A DNA stretch of 64,000 nt from GJ-E10 sp035625725 (GCA_035625725.1 DASPPB010000075.1:1-64000); one strand, 5' to 3'; numbered from the stretch's first letter, positions 44,538 to 53,364 are shown. Numbers and translations: made by a program. Notes: generated by a model from the letters alone, not told the origin.

Positions 44538-46490
44538 CTACGATTGCGCACTCTTTTTGTAGTGCAGGTACCAATCGACCAGACGCCGCACCTGCTTTTC
44601 GGTGTAGCCGCGCGCCCCAAGTCGGTTGACGAAGGAACGGTGGCGCTCGTCGAGCTCGGCGGAACCCTTGGCCTCGAAAGATATGACCGGCAAGATGTCC
44701 TCGGTCTTGCTGAACATGCGCTTTTCGATGACCACGCGCAGCTTCTCGTAGCTGGTCCAAGCCGGGTTGCGCCCGTGCGCCCGCGCCCGCAACACGAAGT
44801 TCACGACCTCGTTGCGGAAATCCTTCGGATTGGATATGCCGGCCGGCTTCTCGATCTTCTCGAGCTCCGAATTGAGCGCGTCGCGCGAGTACTGCATTCC
44901 GGTTTCTTGATCGCGCCAGTCTTCGTCCAACAGCCACTTATCGGCGTAGGTGACGTAGCGATCGAAGAGGTTCTGGCCGTATTCCGAATACGCGTCGAGG
45001 TAGCTCATCTGCAGTTCCTTTTCGAGGAACTCGGCAAAGCGCGGCACCACCCACTCCTTGATGTGCGAGCGCAGCCGGCGCTTGTACTCCTCGGGCAGAT
45101 CCTCCTTGTTCAGGCGCTCCTCCAGGACCACGAGCAGGTTGACCGGGTCGGCCGCGATCTCGCTCGGATCGCGGTTAAACGCCGCCGATATGGTCTTGAA
45201 CGCCCAACGGGTCGACAGGCCGCTGAATCCTTCCCCCGGACCGGCATCGTCGCGGTATTCCTTCACGCTCTTGGCGCGCGGGTCCAGGTCCTTTAGGTTC
45301 TCGCCGTTGTAGGAGCGCAGCTTGGAGTACACGGAGGAGTTCTCGGGCACCCCCAGGCGCGAGAGGACCGTGAACTCGGCCAGCGTGCGCAGGGTCTGCG
45401 GCGCGCAGGGCGCGTTCGCCAGCGTCGAGGCCTTGAGCATCTTCTCGTAGATGCGGATTTCCTCGTCGATGCGCAGGCAATAGGGCACTTTTACAAGGTA
45501 GACGCGGTCGATGAACGCCTCGTTGTCCTTGTTGTTGCGAAACTTCAGCCACTCGGCCTCGTTGCTGTGCGCCATGATAAAGCCGTTAAACGGCATCGCC
45601 GGCAGCGCCTCGGTTCCTTTGAAATTGCCTTCCTGGGTCGCGGTCAATATCGGGTTGAGCACTTTGAGCGGCGCCTTGAACATCTCGACGAACTCGACCC
45701 CGCGCGCCGACCCCAGGCACAAGGCGCCCGAGTAACTGTAGGCGTCCGGATCGTCTTGCGCGTAGCGCTCGAGCATGCGCAGGTCGATCTTGCCCACCAG
45801 GGTGGAGATGTCCTGGGTGTTTTCGTCGCCGGGCTCGGTCTTGACGATGCCCACCTGGTTGAGCACCGAGGGCATGACGCGCACCACGTGAAACTGCGAG
45901 ATGTCGCCGGAGTATTCCCGCAGGCGCTTCAAGGCCCAGGGGCTGGCGATGCCGGTGAGCGCGCGGCGCGGAATACCGTAGCGGTCCTCGAGCAAGGGCC
46001 CGTACTTCTCGCGGTCGAACAGGCACAGCGGATTTTCCAACAGCGGCGAGACGCGCCCGCTCTTGGGATCCTTCAGGGCATAGATGGGGTAGACCTCGGC
46101 CAGTTTCTTGATCTTCTCCGCGAGCGAGGACTTGCCTCCGCCGACAGGGCCGAGCAGGTACAGCACCTGCTTGCGCTCCTCCAGACCTTGGGCCGCATGC
46201 AGAAAGTAGGCGTACAGCTGCATGAGGGTGTCTTCCATCCCGTGGAACTCGGAGAAGGTCTCCCAGATCTGGATGGCCCGGTTCTGGAAGACCCGTGACA
46301 GGCGCGGGTCGTCGGCCGTATTGACCAAGGTGGGCTTGCCGATTGCTTCCAGGACGCACTCGTGCGCCGAGGCGTACGCCATGCGATCGGCCTTGCAGTA
46401 TTGCAAGAACTCATCGAGCGTCATTTCCTCGTCCAGGGCCCGGACAAAGTCGTTCTTAAAGGACGAGACCAGATCGTTCGGCGCGTTCAT
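44538..46490 (-). CDS. PrkA family serine protein kinase
   Basis: A 650-residue AAA+-type protein (YeaG in E. coli) with reported serine kinase or protease activity, linked to nutrient stress. Walker A GPVGGGKSS is at 114-122. The text HGMEDTLMQLYAYFLHAAQGLEERKQ is split between family blocks, and GFIMAHSNEAEW follows. The ATG at 46490 is preceded by a perfect AGGAGG. A second copy of this ribosome-binding site and the first 14 codons lies 280 nt upstream. It leads the prkA-yeaH-spoVR operon. Confidence 0.93.
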   Translation of the reverse strand: MNAPNDLVSSFKNDFVRALDEEMTLDEFLQYCKADRMAYASAHECVLEAIGKPTLVNTADDPRLSRVFQNRAIQIWETFSEFHGMEDTLMQLYAYFLHAAQGLEERKQVLYLLGPVGGGKSSLAEKIKKLAEVYPIYALKDPKSGRVSPLLENPLCLFDREKYGPLLEDRYGIPRRALTGIASPWALKRLREYSGDISQFHVVRVMPSVLNQVGIVKTEPGDENTQDISTLVGKIDLRMLERYAQDDPDAYSYSGALCLGSARGVEFVEMFKAPLKVLNPILTATQEGNFKGTEALPAMPFNGFIMAHSNEAEWLKFRNNKDNEAFIDRVYLVKVPYCLRIDEEIRIYEKMLKASTLANAPCAPQTLRTLAEFTVLSRLGVPENSSVYSKLRSYNGENLKDLDPRAKSVKEYRDDAGPGEGFSGLSTRWAFKTISAAFNRDPSEIAADPVNLLVVLEERLNKEDLPEEYKRRLRSHIKEWVVPRFAEFLEKELQMSYLDAYSEYGQNLFDRYVTYADKWLLDEDWRDQETGMQYSRDALNSELEKIEKPAGISNPKDFRNEVVNFVLRARAHGRNPAWTSYEKLRVVIEKRMFSKTEDILPVISFEAKGSAELDERHRSFVNRLGARGYTEKQVRRLVDWYLHYKKSAQS

Positions 46491-46507
46491 AGCTACCTCC
46501 TGCGCGC
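46443..46507 (-). repeat. Direct repeat, prkA copy (start codon region)
   Basis: This 65-bp stretch covers the prkA ribosome-binding site, start codon and the following codons. It is repeated 280 nt upstream at 46723-46787 with 62 of 65 positions identical in the same orientation. The three differences are at 46453, 46461 and 46492. Confidence 0.9.
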
Positions 46508-46512
46508 AATTA

Positions 46513-46770
46513 TCAATGGCATGCGCGCACACGAAAAGTGACCAAGGCCATGTCGGTCAGGCCACGCGAGACCGACGCGGCCAAAGACACGTCGGCTCTT
46601 GCGGCTAACATTGCAGGGGCTGCGGCAAGGCGCGTGCACACGCCTTGGGGATTGGACGTCAGGGCTAGCGCGAGTGCTCGAATTCGTTCCGAAGGTGTTG
46701 CCTTTTCTCGTCTTTTAAGAGCGACAAAGTCGCTCTTAAAAGACGAGACCAGATCGTTCGGCGCGTTCAT
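46513..46770 (-). CDS. Small ORF with a duplicated prkA start (85 aa)
   Basis: The first residues MNAPNDLVSSFKSDFV copy the PrkA N-terminus (FKNDFV in PrkA) and the ribosome-binding site AGGAGG is copied too, so translation is plausible. From residue 15 on, the text (ALKRREKATP and onward) is unrelated to PrkA and to anything I recognise. The stop lies 22 nt before the prkA ATG, so it could act as a translated leader peptide. It could equally be a dead remnant of a local duplication. Codons 8-22 span a perfect hairpin. Confidence 0.4.
   Translation of the reverse strand: MNAPNDLVSSFKSDFVALKRREKATPSERIRALALALTSNPQGVCTRLAAAPAMLAARADVSLAASVSRGLTDMALVTFRVRACH
46707..46747. repeat. Perfect 41-nt inverted repeat (19-bp arms, 3-nt loop)
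   Basis: The arms at 46707-46725 and 46729-46747 are exact reverse complements around AAA. The right arm belongs to the duplicated prkA segment. No T-tract follows on either strand, so it is not a standard terminator. Two of the three differences between the repeat copies lie in this arm and agree with the palindrome, which suggests that the arm was made by copying its partner. Confidence 0.9.
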
Positions 46771-46787
46771 AGCCACCTCCTGCGCGC
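46723..46787 (-). repeat. Direct repeat, upstream copy of the prkA start region
   Basis: Second copy of the 65-bp prkA start segment (see 46443-46507). It starts the small ORF ending at 46513 and forms the right arm of the 41-nt hairpin. Flanking sequence on both sides is not shared with prkA. Confidence 0.9.
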
Positions 46788-47162
46788 GCGGCCCGCGGGG
46801 CCGAGATTTCCTTCAACGTGCTGCGAAGCGGTCCGGTTGACCTGGCGGCACACACCACAGCGCCATCTTAGAACCAAGTGGTCGCGATCGCTCAAGACCT
46901 GCACGAACGACGCTCCGACGGAAACAACATTAGGCCTTGAAGGGAGAAACTATTGCCGCATAAGCGCAAACAAAGCGGAGGAATTTTAGCGTTGCGCGCG
47001 GCTGCAGGAGCCGTACCACCTTGCTCCTGTTGATGTGCACTGAAAAAGACCCTGCTTGTACCGGAATTCACCGCTTCCCAAAAGTACCGGTCGACAAAGG
47101 GATTTTGCTTCTCCGCGCCGCCGTATGCAACTCGCGTGGCGCTGCGCGCAACACTTGCCGAC
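46788..47162. other. Gene-free stretch between the prkA leader and the rpoH terminator
   Basis: About 375 nt with a base composition lower in GC than its neighbours around 46880-47110. Short open frames exist on both strands but lack ribosome-binding sites and any recognisable protein text. It must hold the promoter(s) for prkA; no convincing -35/-10 or -24/-12 pair is seen. Confidence 0.5.
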
Positions 47163-47197
47163 AAAAAAAGCCGCCCCGCGCAAAAAAGGCGGGGCGG
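47163..47197 (-). terminator. Intrinsic terminator after rpoH
   Basis: On the minus strand CCGCCCCGC (47197-47189) pairs with GCGGGGCGG (47179-47171), followed after one base by seven T residues (47169-47163). This is a textbook Rho-independent terminator, about 90 nt downstream of the rpoH stop. Confidence 0.85.
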
Positions 47198-47286
47198 AAC
47201 ATTCCGCCTCCTCGGAGGAGAGGGGGAGGAGGAGGGGCGGAAATTGCGAAAAAGCGCTAACCCAACGTCTGCAGGCTGCGCGCGCT

Positions 47287-48192
47287 TCAGGCCAGTTGCT
47301 GCAGCTCGTCGCGCATCTTGCGTAAAGCTTTGGCCTCGATTTGCCGGATTCGTTCCGCCGACACCCCAAATTCTTTTGCCAGGTCGTGCAGCGTGGCGCT
47401 GCCCACCGAGCCGTCGTCGTTTTCGTCGAGCCAGCGCGCCTGGACGATGCGGCGGCTACGGGCATCGAGCGCCTGCAGCGCCCGCTGCATGCCCTGGCCC
47501 TGCAAGACCTCCGCATCGCGCCGCTCCAGGATCTGTGCAGGCTCCGCGCCCGGGTCCTCCAGATAGGCGATCGGCCCGAAGGACTCGCCGTCTTCGTCGA
47601 CACGGCCTTCCAGCGGCACGTCGCCTCCGGCCAGGCGCGTCTCCATCTCGGCCACGTCCTCGGGCTTGACATCGAGCTCGCGGGCCACGCCGGCGATCTC
47701 CTCGCGCGTCATCGTGCCCTGGTTCTTCTTGAGGCTGCGCAAGTTAAAGAAAAGCTTGCGCTGGGACTTGGTCGTGGCGACCTTCACCAGACGCCAGTTG
47801 CGCAGGACGTATTCGTGAATTTCGGCCTTGATCCAATGCAGCGCGAAGGACACGAGCCGCACGCCACGGTCCGGGTCAAAGCGCTTGACGGCCTTCATCA
47901 GGCCGATGTTGCCTTCTTGAACCAGATCCGCGTGGGGCAGTCCGTAGCCCAGGTAGTTGCGGGCCACGGAGACGACGAGCCGTAGGTGTGAGAGCACGAG
48001 CCGTCCGGCCGACTCCAGGTCGCCGCGCTCCCGGTAGCGGCGCGCAAGACGATATTCCTCTTCGGGCTGCAGCATCGGGATGCGATTGACCGCCGCCACG
48101 TACGCGTCGAAATTGCCCAGGCTCCCCGGCGAAAGCGCCAGAGCACCTTGGCCGTCCGATGCCGGCAGTGACGCAAGATCTACCGTGCCCAT
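47287..48192 (-). CDS. rpoH: RNA polymerase sigma-32 factor RpoH
   Basis: Heat-shock sigma factor of 301 residues. Region 2 shows DLVQEGNIGLMKAVKRFDPDRG (split at 89-110), the RpoH box QRKLFFNLR is at 144-152, and region 4 ends in SAERIRQIEAKALRKMRDEL. Two ATGs are 6 nt apart. GGGGAGG lies 8 nt before the one at 48192 but only 2 nt before that at 48198, so 48192 is chosen. A CIRCE operator lies 57 nt upstream, so HrcA should repress it. The strong terminator at 47163-47197 ends the transcript. Confidence 0.96.
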   Translation of the reverse strand: MGTVDLASLPASDGQGALALSPGSLGNFDAYVAAVNRIPMLQPEEEYRLARRYRERGDLESAGRLVLSHLRLVVSVARNYLGYGLPHADLVQEGNIGLMKAVKRFDPDRGVRLVSFALHWIKAEIHEYVLRNWRLVKVATTKSQRKLFFNLRSLKKNQGTMTREEIAGVARELDVKPEDVAEMETRLAGGDVPLEGRVDEDGESFGPIAYLEDPGAEPAQILERRDAEVLQGQGMQRALQALDARSRRIVQARWLDENDDGSVGSATLHDLAKEFGVSAERIRQIEAKALRKMRDELQQLA

Positions 48193-48248
48193 CTGCATAA
48201 CCTCCCCACCCGCGCCCGACTGGCGGGACGCCAGAACAGTTTGAATTT

Positions 48249-48275
48249 TAGCACTCGATGAGTGCGAGTGCTACT
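48249..48275. promoter_or_regulatory. CIRCE element (HrcA operator) upstream of rpoH
   Basis: TTAGCACTC (48249-48257), nine spacer bases, then GAGTGCTAC (48267-48275). This is the CIRCE consensus with one mismatch in the last base of the right arm. It lies between rpoH and its likely promoter region (TTGATT on the minus strand near 48296), so HrcA binding would block transcription of rpoH. hrcA itself is not in the window. Confidence 0.92.
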
Positions 48276-48360
48276 TTGAACTGTGCGGGAAATCAAAGTT
48301 CCCAAAGCGAATCAAGTTTCAGGACCGGTCAATAGGATCGCGCTCAGTTTCCCCTAGTCG

Positions 48361-49338
48361 ATGTTCTGCGGGTACCCGAAAATCCGTAACGTCCTGAAAA
48401 TGCTTGCACTGGCGAGCCAGCTTCGGGCTGGCTGCCGCCTGGCGGCGCCACACGGGCGGCCGGCCGGCCAAGGCACCGGCGCGGCGGCTGTGCTGCGCTA
48501 CGGTTTTCGCACGCTCGGTGCCATTGCGCTGATGCTTGCCGCCGCCGCGGCTTCACCCGAGCCGACTGCTTACGTTTTGGCCGTTCACCCCTACTTGTCG
48601 GCCCCCGAGATTCAAAAACGCTTTGCACCCCTGGCCGAATACCTGGGCCAGCAGCTGGGCCGGCCCGTGCAGGTGCGCGTCGGGAGCAACTACGAGGAAC
48701 ACATCAGCTTTGTCGGCCAGGACGCCGTCGACATCGCCTACATCGGCCCGGCAGCCTACGTTACGGTGGTCGAGCGTTTCGGGCCCAAGCCCATCTTGGC
48801 GCGCATGCAGACCAAGGGCAAGCCGTACTTAAGCGGCGTCATATTCGTTCGCCAAGACAGCGACATCCGGGAGCTGGCCGATCTCAGGGGCAAGCGCTTC
48901 GCCTTTGGCGACCCGCAATCGACCATGGGATCGCTCATGCCGCGCTACGTCTTGCGCGAAGCCGGCATCTCGCTGCAGGACCTGGGGCACGTATCGCACG
49001 TGTTCTCGCACGACAACGTCGTCTTGGGAGTGCTCGCGGGCGACTTCGATGCGGGAGCCGTCCGCATCGACGTGTACGACGAGATGGCCAGCCGCGGACT
49101 GCGCCCGATCGCGTTGCTGCCCGCCGTCAGCGAACATGTCTTTGTGACGCGTTCGAACCTGCCGCCGCAAGACATCGCACGCTTGCGCCAGGCGCTCCTG
49201 CAACTGGCGGCATCGTCCGACGGCCCGCGCATTTTGCACACGATCAGCGTCGATGCAACCGGCATGGAGCCCGCAAGCGACGCGGACTATGACGGCGTTC
49301 GCAAGGCGGTGCGGGCGCTGGCGAAGGACAGGGGTTAG
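48361..49338 (+). CDS. PhnD-like phosphate/phosphonate-type periplasmic binding protein
   Basis: Exported solute-binding protein (325 residues from the first ATG). The mature part begins near AYVLAVHPYLS and shows RFAPLAEYLGQQLGRPV, DIAYIGPAAYV, GKRFAFGDPQSTMGSLMPRYVL and GVLAGDFDAGAVRIDVYDE, typical of PhnD proteins. A signal peptide starts only at about residue 44 (LRYGFRTLGAIALML), so a GTG at 48490 may be the true start. No transporter genes are nearby; instead a GGDEF/EAL protein follows after 3 nt, which suggests a sensory role. Confidence 0.78.
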   Translation: MFCGYPKIRNVLKMLALASQLRAGCRLAAPHGRPAGQGTGAAAVLRYGFRTLGAIALMLAAAAASPEPTAYVLAVHPYLSAPEIQKRFAPLAEYLGQQLGRPVQVRVGSNYEEHISFVGQDAVDIAYIGPAAYVTVVERFGPKPILARMQTKGKPYLSGVIFVRQDSDIRELADLRGKRFAFGDPQSTMGSLMPRYVLREAGISLQDLGHVSHVFSHDNVVLGVLAGDFDAGAVRIDVYDEMASRGLRPIALLPAVSEHVFVTRSNLPPQDIARLRQALLQLAASSDGPRILHTISVDATGMEPASDADYDGVRKAVRALAKDRG

Positions 49339-49341
49339 ATC

Positions 49342-52300
49342 GTGCGGCGACGACGGGTGTCTTCCGCGGCGCGCATCTGGATGGCCTACGCGGTCACGAT
49401 GCTGGCCTTTGCCGTGCTGATCCTGAGCTTCTTGCGCCAGCAAGACGAGGCGGCCGAAGGCGTTGCGCGCGCCGCCGCCGAACAAGAGCTGCACCTGCTG
49501 CGCCTAGCCATCCAGCAGGACCTGGAGCGGTCTCAGTACCGTGCGGCCGCCGACCTGGTGCAGGCCTGGGGCGCTTCCGGCGCGCAAGTGGTGCAGCTGC
49601 GTCTGCTGGCCGCTCGCGGAGAGGTCATCGCCGAATACGAGCGCCCCGCGCCCGCGGCGCAGGATCTGCAGCTCTCGGTTGCGCTCGAATACTCCTACAC
49701 CGGTCGGGCGCTGCTCCAACTGCGCTACGACCTCGCGCCTACTCGGGCGGGGCAGGCGCGCTTTGCCGCCGGACTCGGGGGTCTGTACCTGCTCGCCGTG
49801 CTCTCCAGCGCCTTTCTGGTGCACCTCACCTTGGGCCGCCAGGCGGCGCTCAAGCGCCTGCGCCACACGACCGAGCAGCTGGACAATTACTTTAACAACT
49901 CGCTGGACCTGTTTTGCATCGGGGACGTCACGGGTCTGCTGCGCAAGGTCAACCCGCGCTGGACCGATGTGATGGGCTACGCGGTGGCCGATATCGAGGG
50001 CAAGTCCCTGCTCGATTTCGTGCACGCCGACGACCAGGAACAGACTCGCTCGATGCTCGCGCGCCTGGCCGAGCAGCAAAGCGTCGCGAGCTTCACCAAT
50101 CGCGTGCGGCACAAGGACGGCTCGTATCGGACCATCGAGTGGGTGGTCCGCCCCAAAGAGCGGATATTCTTTGCCGCGGCCCGGGATATCACCGAACGCG
50201 AGGAGCGAGAAAACGAAATCCGCTTCCTCAATCGGATCTACTCGACGCTGTCGGAAACCAACCAGCTCATCGTCCGCTGCCAGGACGAGTCCACGCTCTT
50301 TGACTGCATCTGTCGCATCGCAGTGGAGTTTGGCGGAATGAAGCTCGCGTGGATCGGCAAGGAAGACACCGCCAGCGCACGCATCACCCCCGTGGCAAGC
50401 TACGGCGAACGCACGCAGTACCTGCAGCAAATCGTGGTCTCGACGCGCGCCGACCTGCCCGAGGGGCGCGGCCCCGTCGGAATCGCCTTTCGCGAAGGAC
50501 AGGCGAGCTTCGTCAACGACTTCGAACAAGACCCGAGGCTGGCCTACTGGCGCGAACACAATGGGGCTTATTGGAAGTGGGGTTCGCTCGCCTCGATCCC
50601 GCTGCGGCGCGATGGCAGGACCTACGCCGTGCTCACGTTCTACGACACGCTGGCGCACTCCTTTACCGGAAAGATCATCGACGTGCTGCGCGAAATGGCG
50701 CTGGACATCGAGTACGCACTGGTCCGACTGGACCTGGAAGCGCACAAACGTCGCACCGATGCCGAACTGCGGGTTGCCGCAATTGCGTTCGAATCGCAGG
50801 AGGCCATGGTCGTGACCGACGCCCAGGCCAGCATCTTGCGGGTCAACGGAGCCTTCACCAGGACCACCGGGTACTCGCAAGACGAGGTGCTGGGCAAAAA
50901 CCCGCGGCTGCTGCAGTCCGGCCGACATTCGAAGGCGTTTTTCGCGCAGATGTGGGAACAGATCAACGCAACGGGGCGCTGGCAGGGCGAGGTCTGGGAC
51001 AAGCGCAGGAGCGGCGAGGTCTACCCCAAGTGGCTGGCAATCTCCACCGTCTACAGCCCCAGCGGCGAAGTCAGCCACTATGTGGGCAGCTTCACGGACA
51101 TCTCCGAGCGCAAGGAGGCCGCGGCCGCGATCTCACGCCTGGCCTATTACGACTCGCTCACCGAGCTGCCGAATCGCCAGCTCATGATGGATCGGCTCAA
51201 ACAGGCGCTGCTGTCGAGCGCGCGCTCGGGAGCCTACGGCGCAGTACTGTTCCTGGACCTCGATCGGTTCAAGACGATCAACGACACGCTGGGGCACGTC
51301 GAAGGCGACAAGCTCTTGCAGGAGACCGCCCGACGGCTGCGCTCCTGCGTGCGCGAAGAAGACACGGTGGCGCGCTTCGGCGGTGACGAATTCGTCGTGT
51401 TGCTCGAGAACCTCGAGGGACCGCGCGAACGGGCCGCGGTCTTGTCAAAAAGCATCGGCGACAAGCTGCTCGCAGCGCTCGCCGTACCCTACCACCTGCG
51501 GCACAAGGAATACTCGTGCTCGGCGAGCATCGGGGTCGTGATGTTTCGCGGGGGCCCGGCGGCCGACGTGCACGAGCTGCTCAAACGCTCCGACATGGCG
51601 ATGTATGAGGCCAAAAAAGCCGGCCGCAACCTGGTGCGGTTCTTCGACCCGATCATGCAAACGACGATCGAAAACCGCGCCCGTCTCGAGGCGCGTCTGC
51701 GCCAAGGCCTGGAGCTGGGCCAGTTCGAGCTGCACCTGCAGCCGCAAGTCGGCCTGCGCGCGCAGCTGCTCGGCGCCGAGGCGCTGCTGCGCTGGCGCGA
51801 TCCGGAGCGCGGCATGGTGTCACCGGCCGAGTTCATATCGCTGGCCGAAGAAAGCGATCTGATCGTGAACATCGGCCACTGGGTGCTCGAAACCGCCTGT
51901 CAGCGCCTGCAGCTCTGGGGGCGCAGTGCCTCCAGCCGTGACCTGAGCCTGGCGGTCAACATCAGTCCGAAGCAGTTTGGTCAGGAGTGGTTCGTCTCCG
52001 AAGTCGCCGAAATCATTGATCGCACGGGCGCCAACCCCGCACGATTGCAGCTCGAGATCACCGAAGGCATGCTGCTGCGCAACGTCGAGGACGCGATCTC
52101 GAAAATGAGCGAGCTGCGTCGGATCGGGGTGTCGTTCGCCTTGGATGACTTCGGGACCGGTTACTCGTCGCTCGCCTACCTGCAGCGGCTTCCGATCAAC
52201 ATTCTGAAGCTCGATCAGAGCTTCGTGCGCGACCTGGGCGTCGACCAAAGAAGCGAGGCCATTGCCCGCACGGTCATTCAGATGGGCCAGAGCCTGGGTC

Positions 52301-52449
52301 TCGACGTTCTCGCCGAAGGTGTCGAAACCGAGCAGCAGCACCGCTTGCTCGAGCAGCGCGGCTGCACCAAGTTCCAGGGTTATCTGTTCGGGCACCCCAT
52401 GCCCATCGAGCGCTTCGAGGAACGGCTGGCAGCGCAACTCGCGGTCTGA
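49342..52449 (+). CDS. Membrane PAS-GAF-PAS-GGDEF-EAL cyclic-di-GMP protein
   Basis: A 1035-residue inner-membrane signalling protein. Order: helix 1 (about 12-30), periplasmic part (about 31-145), helix 2 (about 146-166), PAS (180-285), GAF (about 295-460), PAS (475-595), GGDEF (605-775) and EAL (785-1030). The synthase site is intact (GGDEF, 680-684). The phosphodiesterase site is also intact (EAL, 813-815; EITEGMLL, DDFGTGYSSL, KLDQSFV, AEGVETE). Net activity cannot be told. The start is GTG, 3 nt after the PhnD-like gene, so the binding protein is a likely periplasmic input. Confidence 0.9.
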   Translation: MRRRRVSSAARIWMAYAVTMLAFAVLILSFLRQQDEAAEGVARAAAEQELHLLRLAIQQDLERSQYRAAADLVQAWGASGAQVVQLRLLAARGEVIAEYERPAPAAQDLQLSVALEYSYTGRALLQLRYDLAPTRAGQARFAAGLGGLYLLAVLSSAFLVHLTLGRQAALKRLRHTTEQLDNYFNNSLDLFCIGDVTGLLRKVNPRWTDVMGYAVADIEGKSLLDFVHADDQEQTRSMLARLAEQQSVASFTNRVRHKDGSYRTIEWVVRPKERIFFAAARDITEREERENEIRFLNRIYSTLSETNQLIVRCQDESTLFDCICRIAVEFGGMKLAWIGKEDTASARITPVASYGERTQYLQQIVVSTRADLPEGRGPVGIAFREGQASFVNDFEQDPRLAYWREHNGAYWKWGSLASIPLRRDGRTYAVLTFYDTLAHSFTGKIIDVLREMALDIEYALVRLDLEAHKRRTDAELRVAAIAFESQEAMVVTDAQASILRVNGAFTRTTGYSQDEVLGKNPRLLQSGRHSKAFFAQMWEQINATGRWQGEVWDKRRSGEVYPKWLAISTVYSPSGEVSHYVGSFTDISERKEAAAAISRLAYYDSLTELPNRQLMMDRLKQALLSSARSGAYGAVLFLDLDRFKTINDTLGHVEGDKLLQETARRLRSCVREEDTVARFGGDEFVVLLENLEGPRERAAVLSKSIGDKLLAALAVPYHLRHKEYSCSASIGVVMFRGGPAADVHELLKRSDMAMYEAKKAGRNLVRFFDPIMQTTIENRARLEARLRQGLELGQFELHLQPQVGLRAQLLGAEALLRWRDPERGMVSPAEFISLAEESDLIVNIGHWVLETACQRLQLWGRSASSRDLSLAVNISPKQFGQEWFVSEVAEIIDRTGANPARLQLEITEGMLLRNVEDAISKMSELRRIGVSFALDDFGTGYSSLAYLQRLPINILKLDQSFVRDLGVDQRSEAIARTVIQMGQSLGLDVLAEGVETEQQHRLLEQRGCTKFQGYLFGHPMPIERFEERLAAQLAV

Positions 52450-52464
52450 CCGCGGCCTCGCGGC

Positions 52465-53364
52465 CTAGCCGCGGATCGCCATGCGCGCCGCAGCCGACGC
52501 GACCAGCGCCCCAACGAGAGCAGCGCCCAGACAAAACGCCACGCCCGCCCACACGAGCGGCAGCGCTGGCGCCAGGGGCAAGGCAAACTGCAGCGCAGCT
52601 GCGCTCACCCAGGGTTCGAGCCAGCTGCTCGCCGCGACGACAAGCAGCCAGCCCAGTGCCGCAGCCAGCAGCAGGCTGATCGCGCCCGCGTAGACGTACG
52701 GCCTGCGCACGATTGCGGGCTCGGCCCCGAGCAAGTCGAGCAACCGGATCTCCTCGGGGTCGACCCGACCCCAGAGGGTTGCGGTGAGCGCAACGCCGAT
52801 GACGAGCGCGGCGGCCAACGCTGCGGCAAGCAGCACACCGAGCCGCGAACCCAGCTGCCCCAGCAGCCAGATCCTTCGATACAGCTCGGGCTGGTACTCC
52901 ACGGACTCGACGTTCTTCACCTTGCGCAGTTCCGCGACCGCGGCCTCGATGGCTTCGGGCGCAGCGCCGGCGGTAAAGCCCACCACGAAGGCGTCGGGCA
53001 GCGGATTGGGGCGCAGCTCCGCCAGGCCGAGTGAAGAGAGGTTCTTGCGTTGCGCGAGCTGCGAGAGCGCGGCATCGCGTCCGACGAACTCCGAGGAAGC
53101 AACGGTCGCGACGCGTCGCAGCGCTGCCTGCAGGGCCCCGAGGTCAATTTCGCCTTGCGCGCCGCCGGCAAGTACCAGAGCCTGGGGGCGCGCCGCGGAC
53201 GGGACGTCCAGGGGGCCGGCGCGCCAAAGGGCCAATGCGGCCAGTGCACCGACCCCGAGCAGCACCGCGGTGGCTCCGGCCACGAGGACGAATTCGACCG
53301 GCCGCCCCAGCGTCCTGCGCAGCGCCTCGCCCAGCGCCAAAGCCCGACTGGCGGTGTAGTTCAC
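52465..53364 (-). CDS. ftsX: Cell-division protein FtsX
   Basis: Permease-like partner of FtsE (299 residues). Four hydrophobic segments are seen (about 25-48, 180-205, 228-252 and 268-292), with a periplasmic domain between the first two that contains LGLAELRPNPLPDAFVVGF and VKNVESVEYQPE. The motif RVDPEEIRLLDLLGAEPAIVRRPYVY is the conserved cytoplasmic coupling region. It starts at a GTG that overlaps the ftsE stop (GTGA). In E. coli FtsX recruits EnvC, also encoded here at 24.5-26.0 kb. Confidence 0.87.
   Translation of the reverse strand: MNYTASRALALGEALRRTLGRPVEFVLVAGATAVLLGVGALAALALWRAGPLDVPSAARPQALVLAGGAQGEIDLGALQAALRRVATVASSEFVGRDAALSQLAQRKNLSSLGLAELRPNPLPDAFVVGFTAGAAPEAIEAAVAELRKVKNVESVEYQPELYRRIWLLGQLGSRLGVLLAAALAAALVIGVALTATLWGRVDPEEIRLLDLLGAEPAIVRRPYVYAGAISLLLAAALGWLLVVAASSWLEPWVSAAALQFALPLAPALPLVWAGVAFCLGAALVGALVASAAARMAIRG

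Noticed and set aside
46707..46747. The prkA-leader hairpin as an intrinsic terminator
   Set aside because: No run of T follows the stem on either strand, and one arm is explained by the duplicated prkA segment.
46892..47164. A 90-codon minus-strand frame between rpoH and prkA
   Set aside because: It lacks a ribosome-binding site and recognisable protein text and begins at the rpoH terminator, so I treat the stretch as non-coding.
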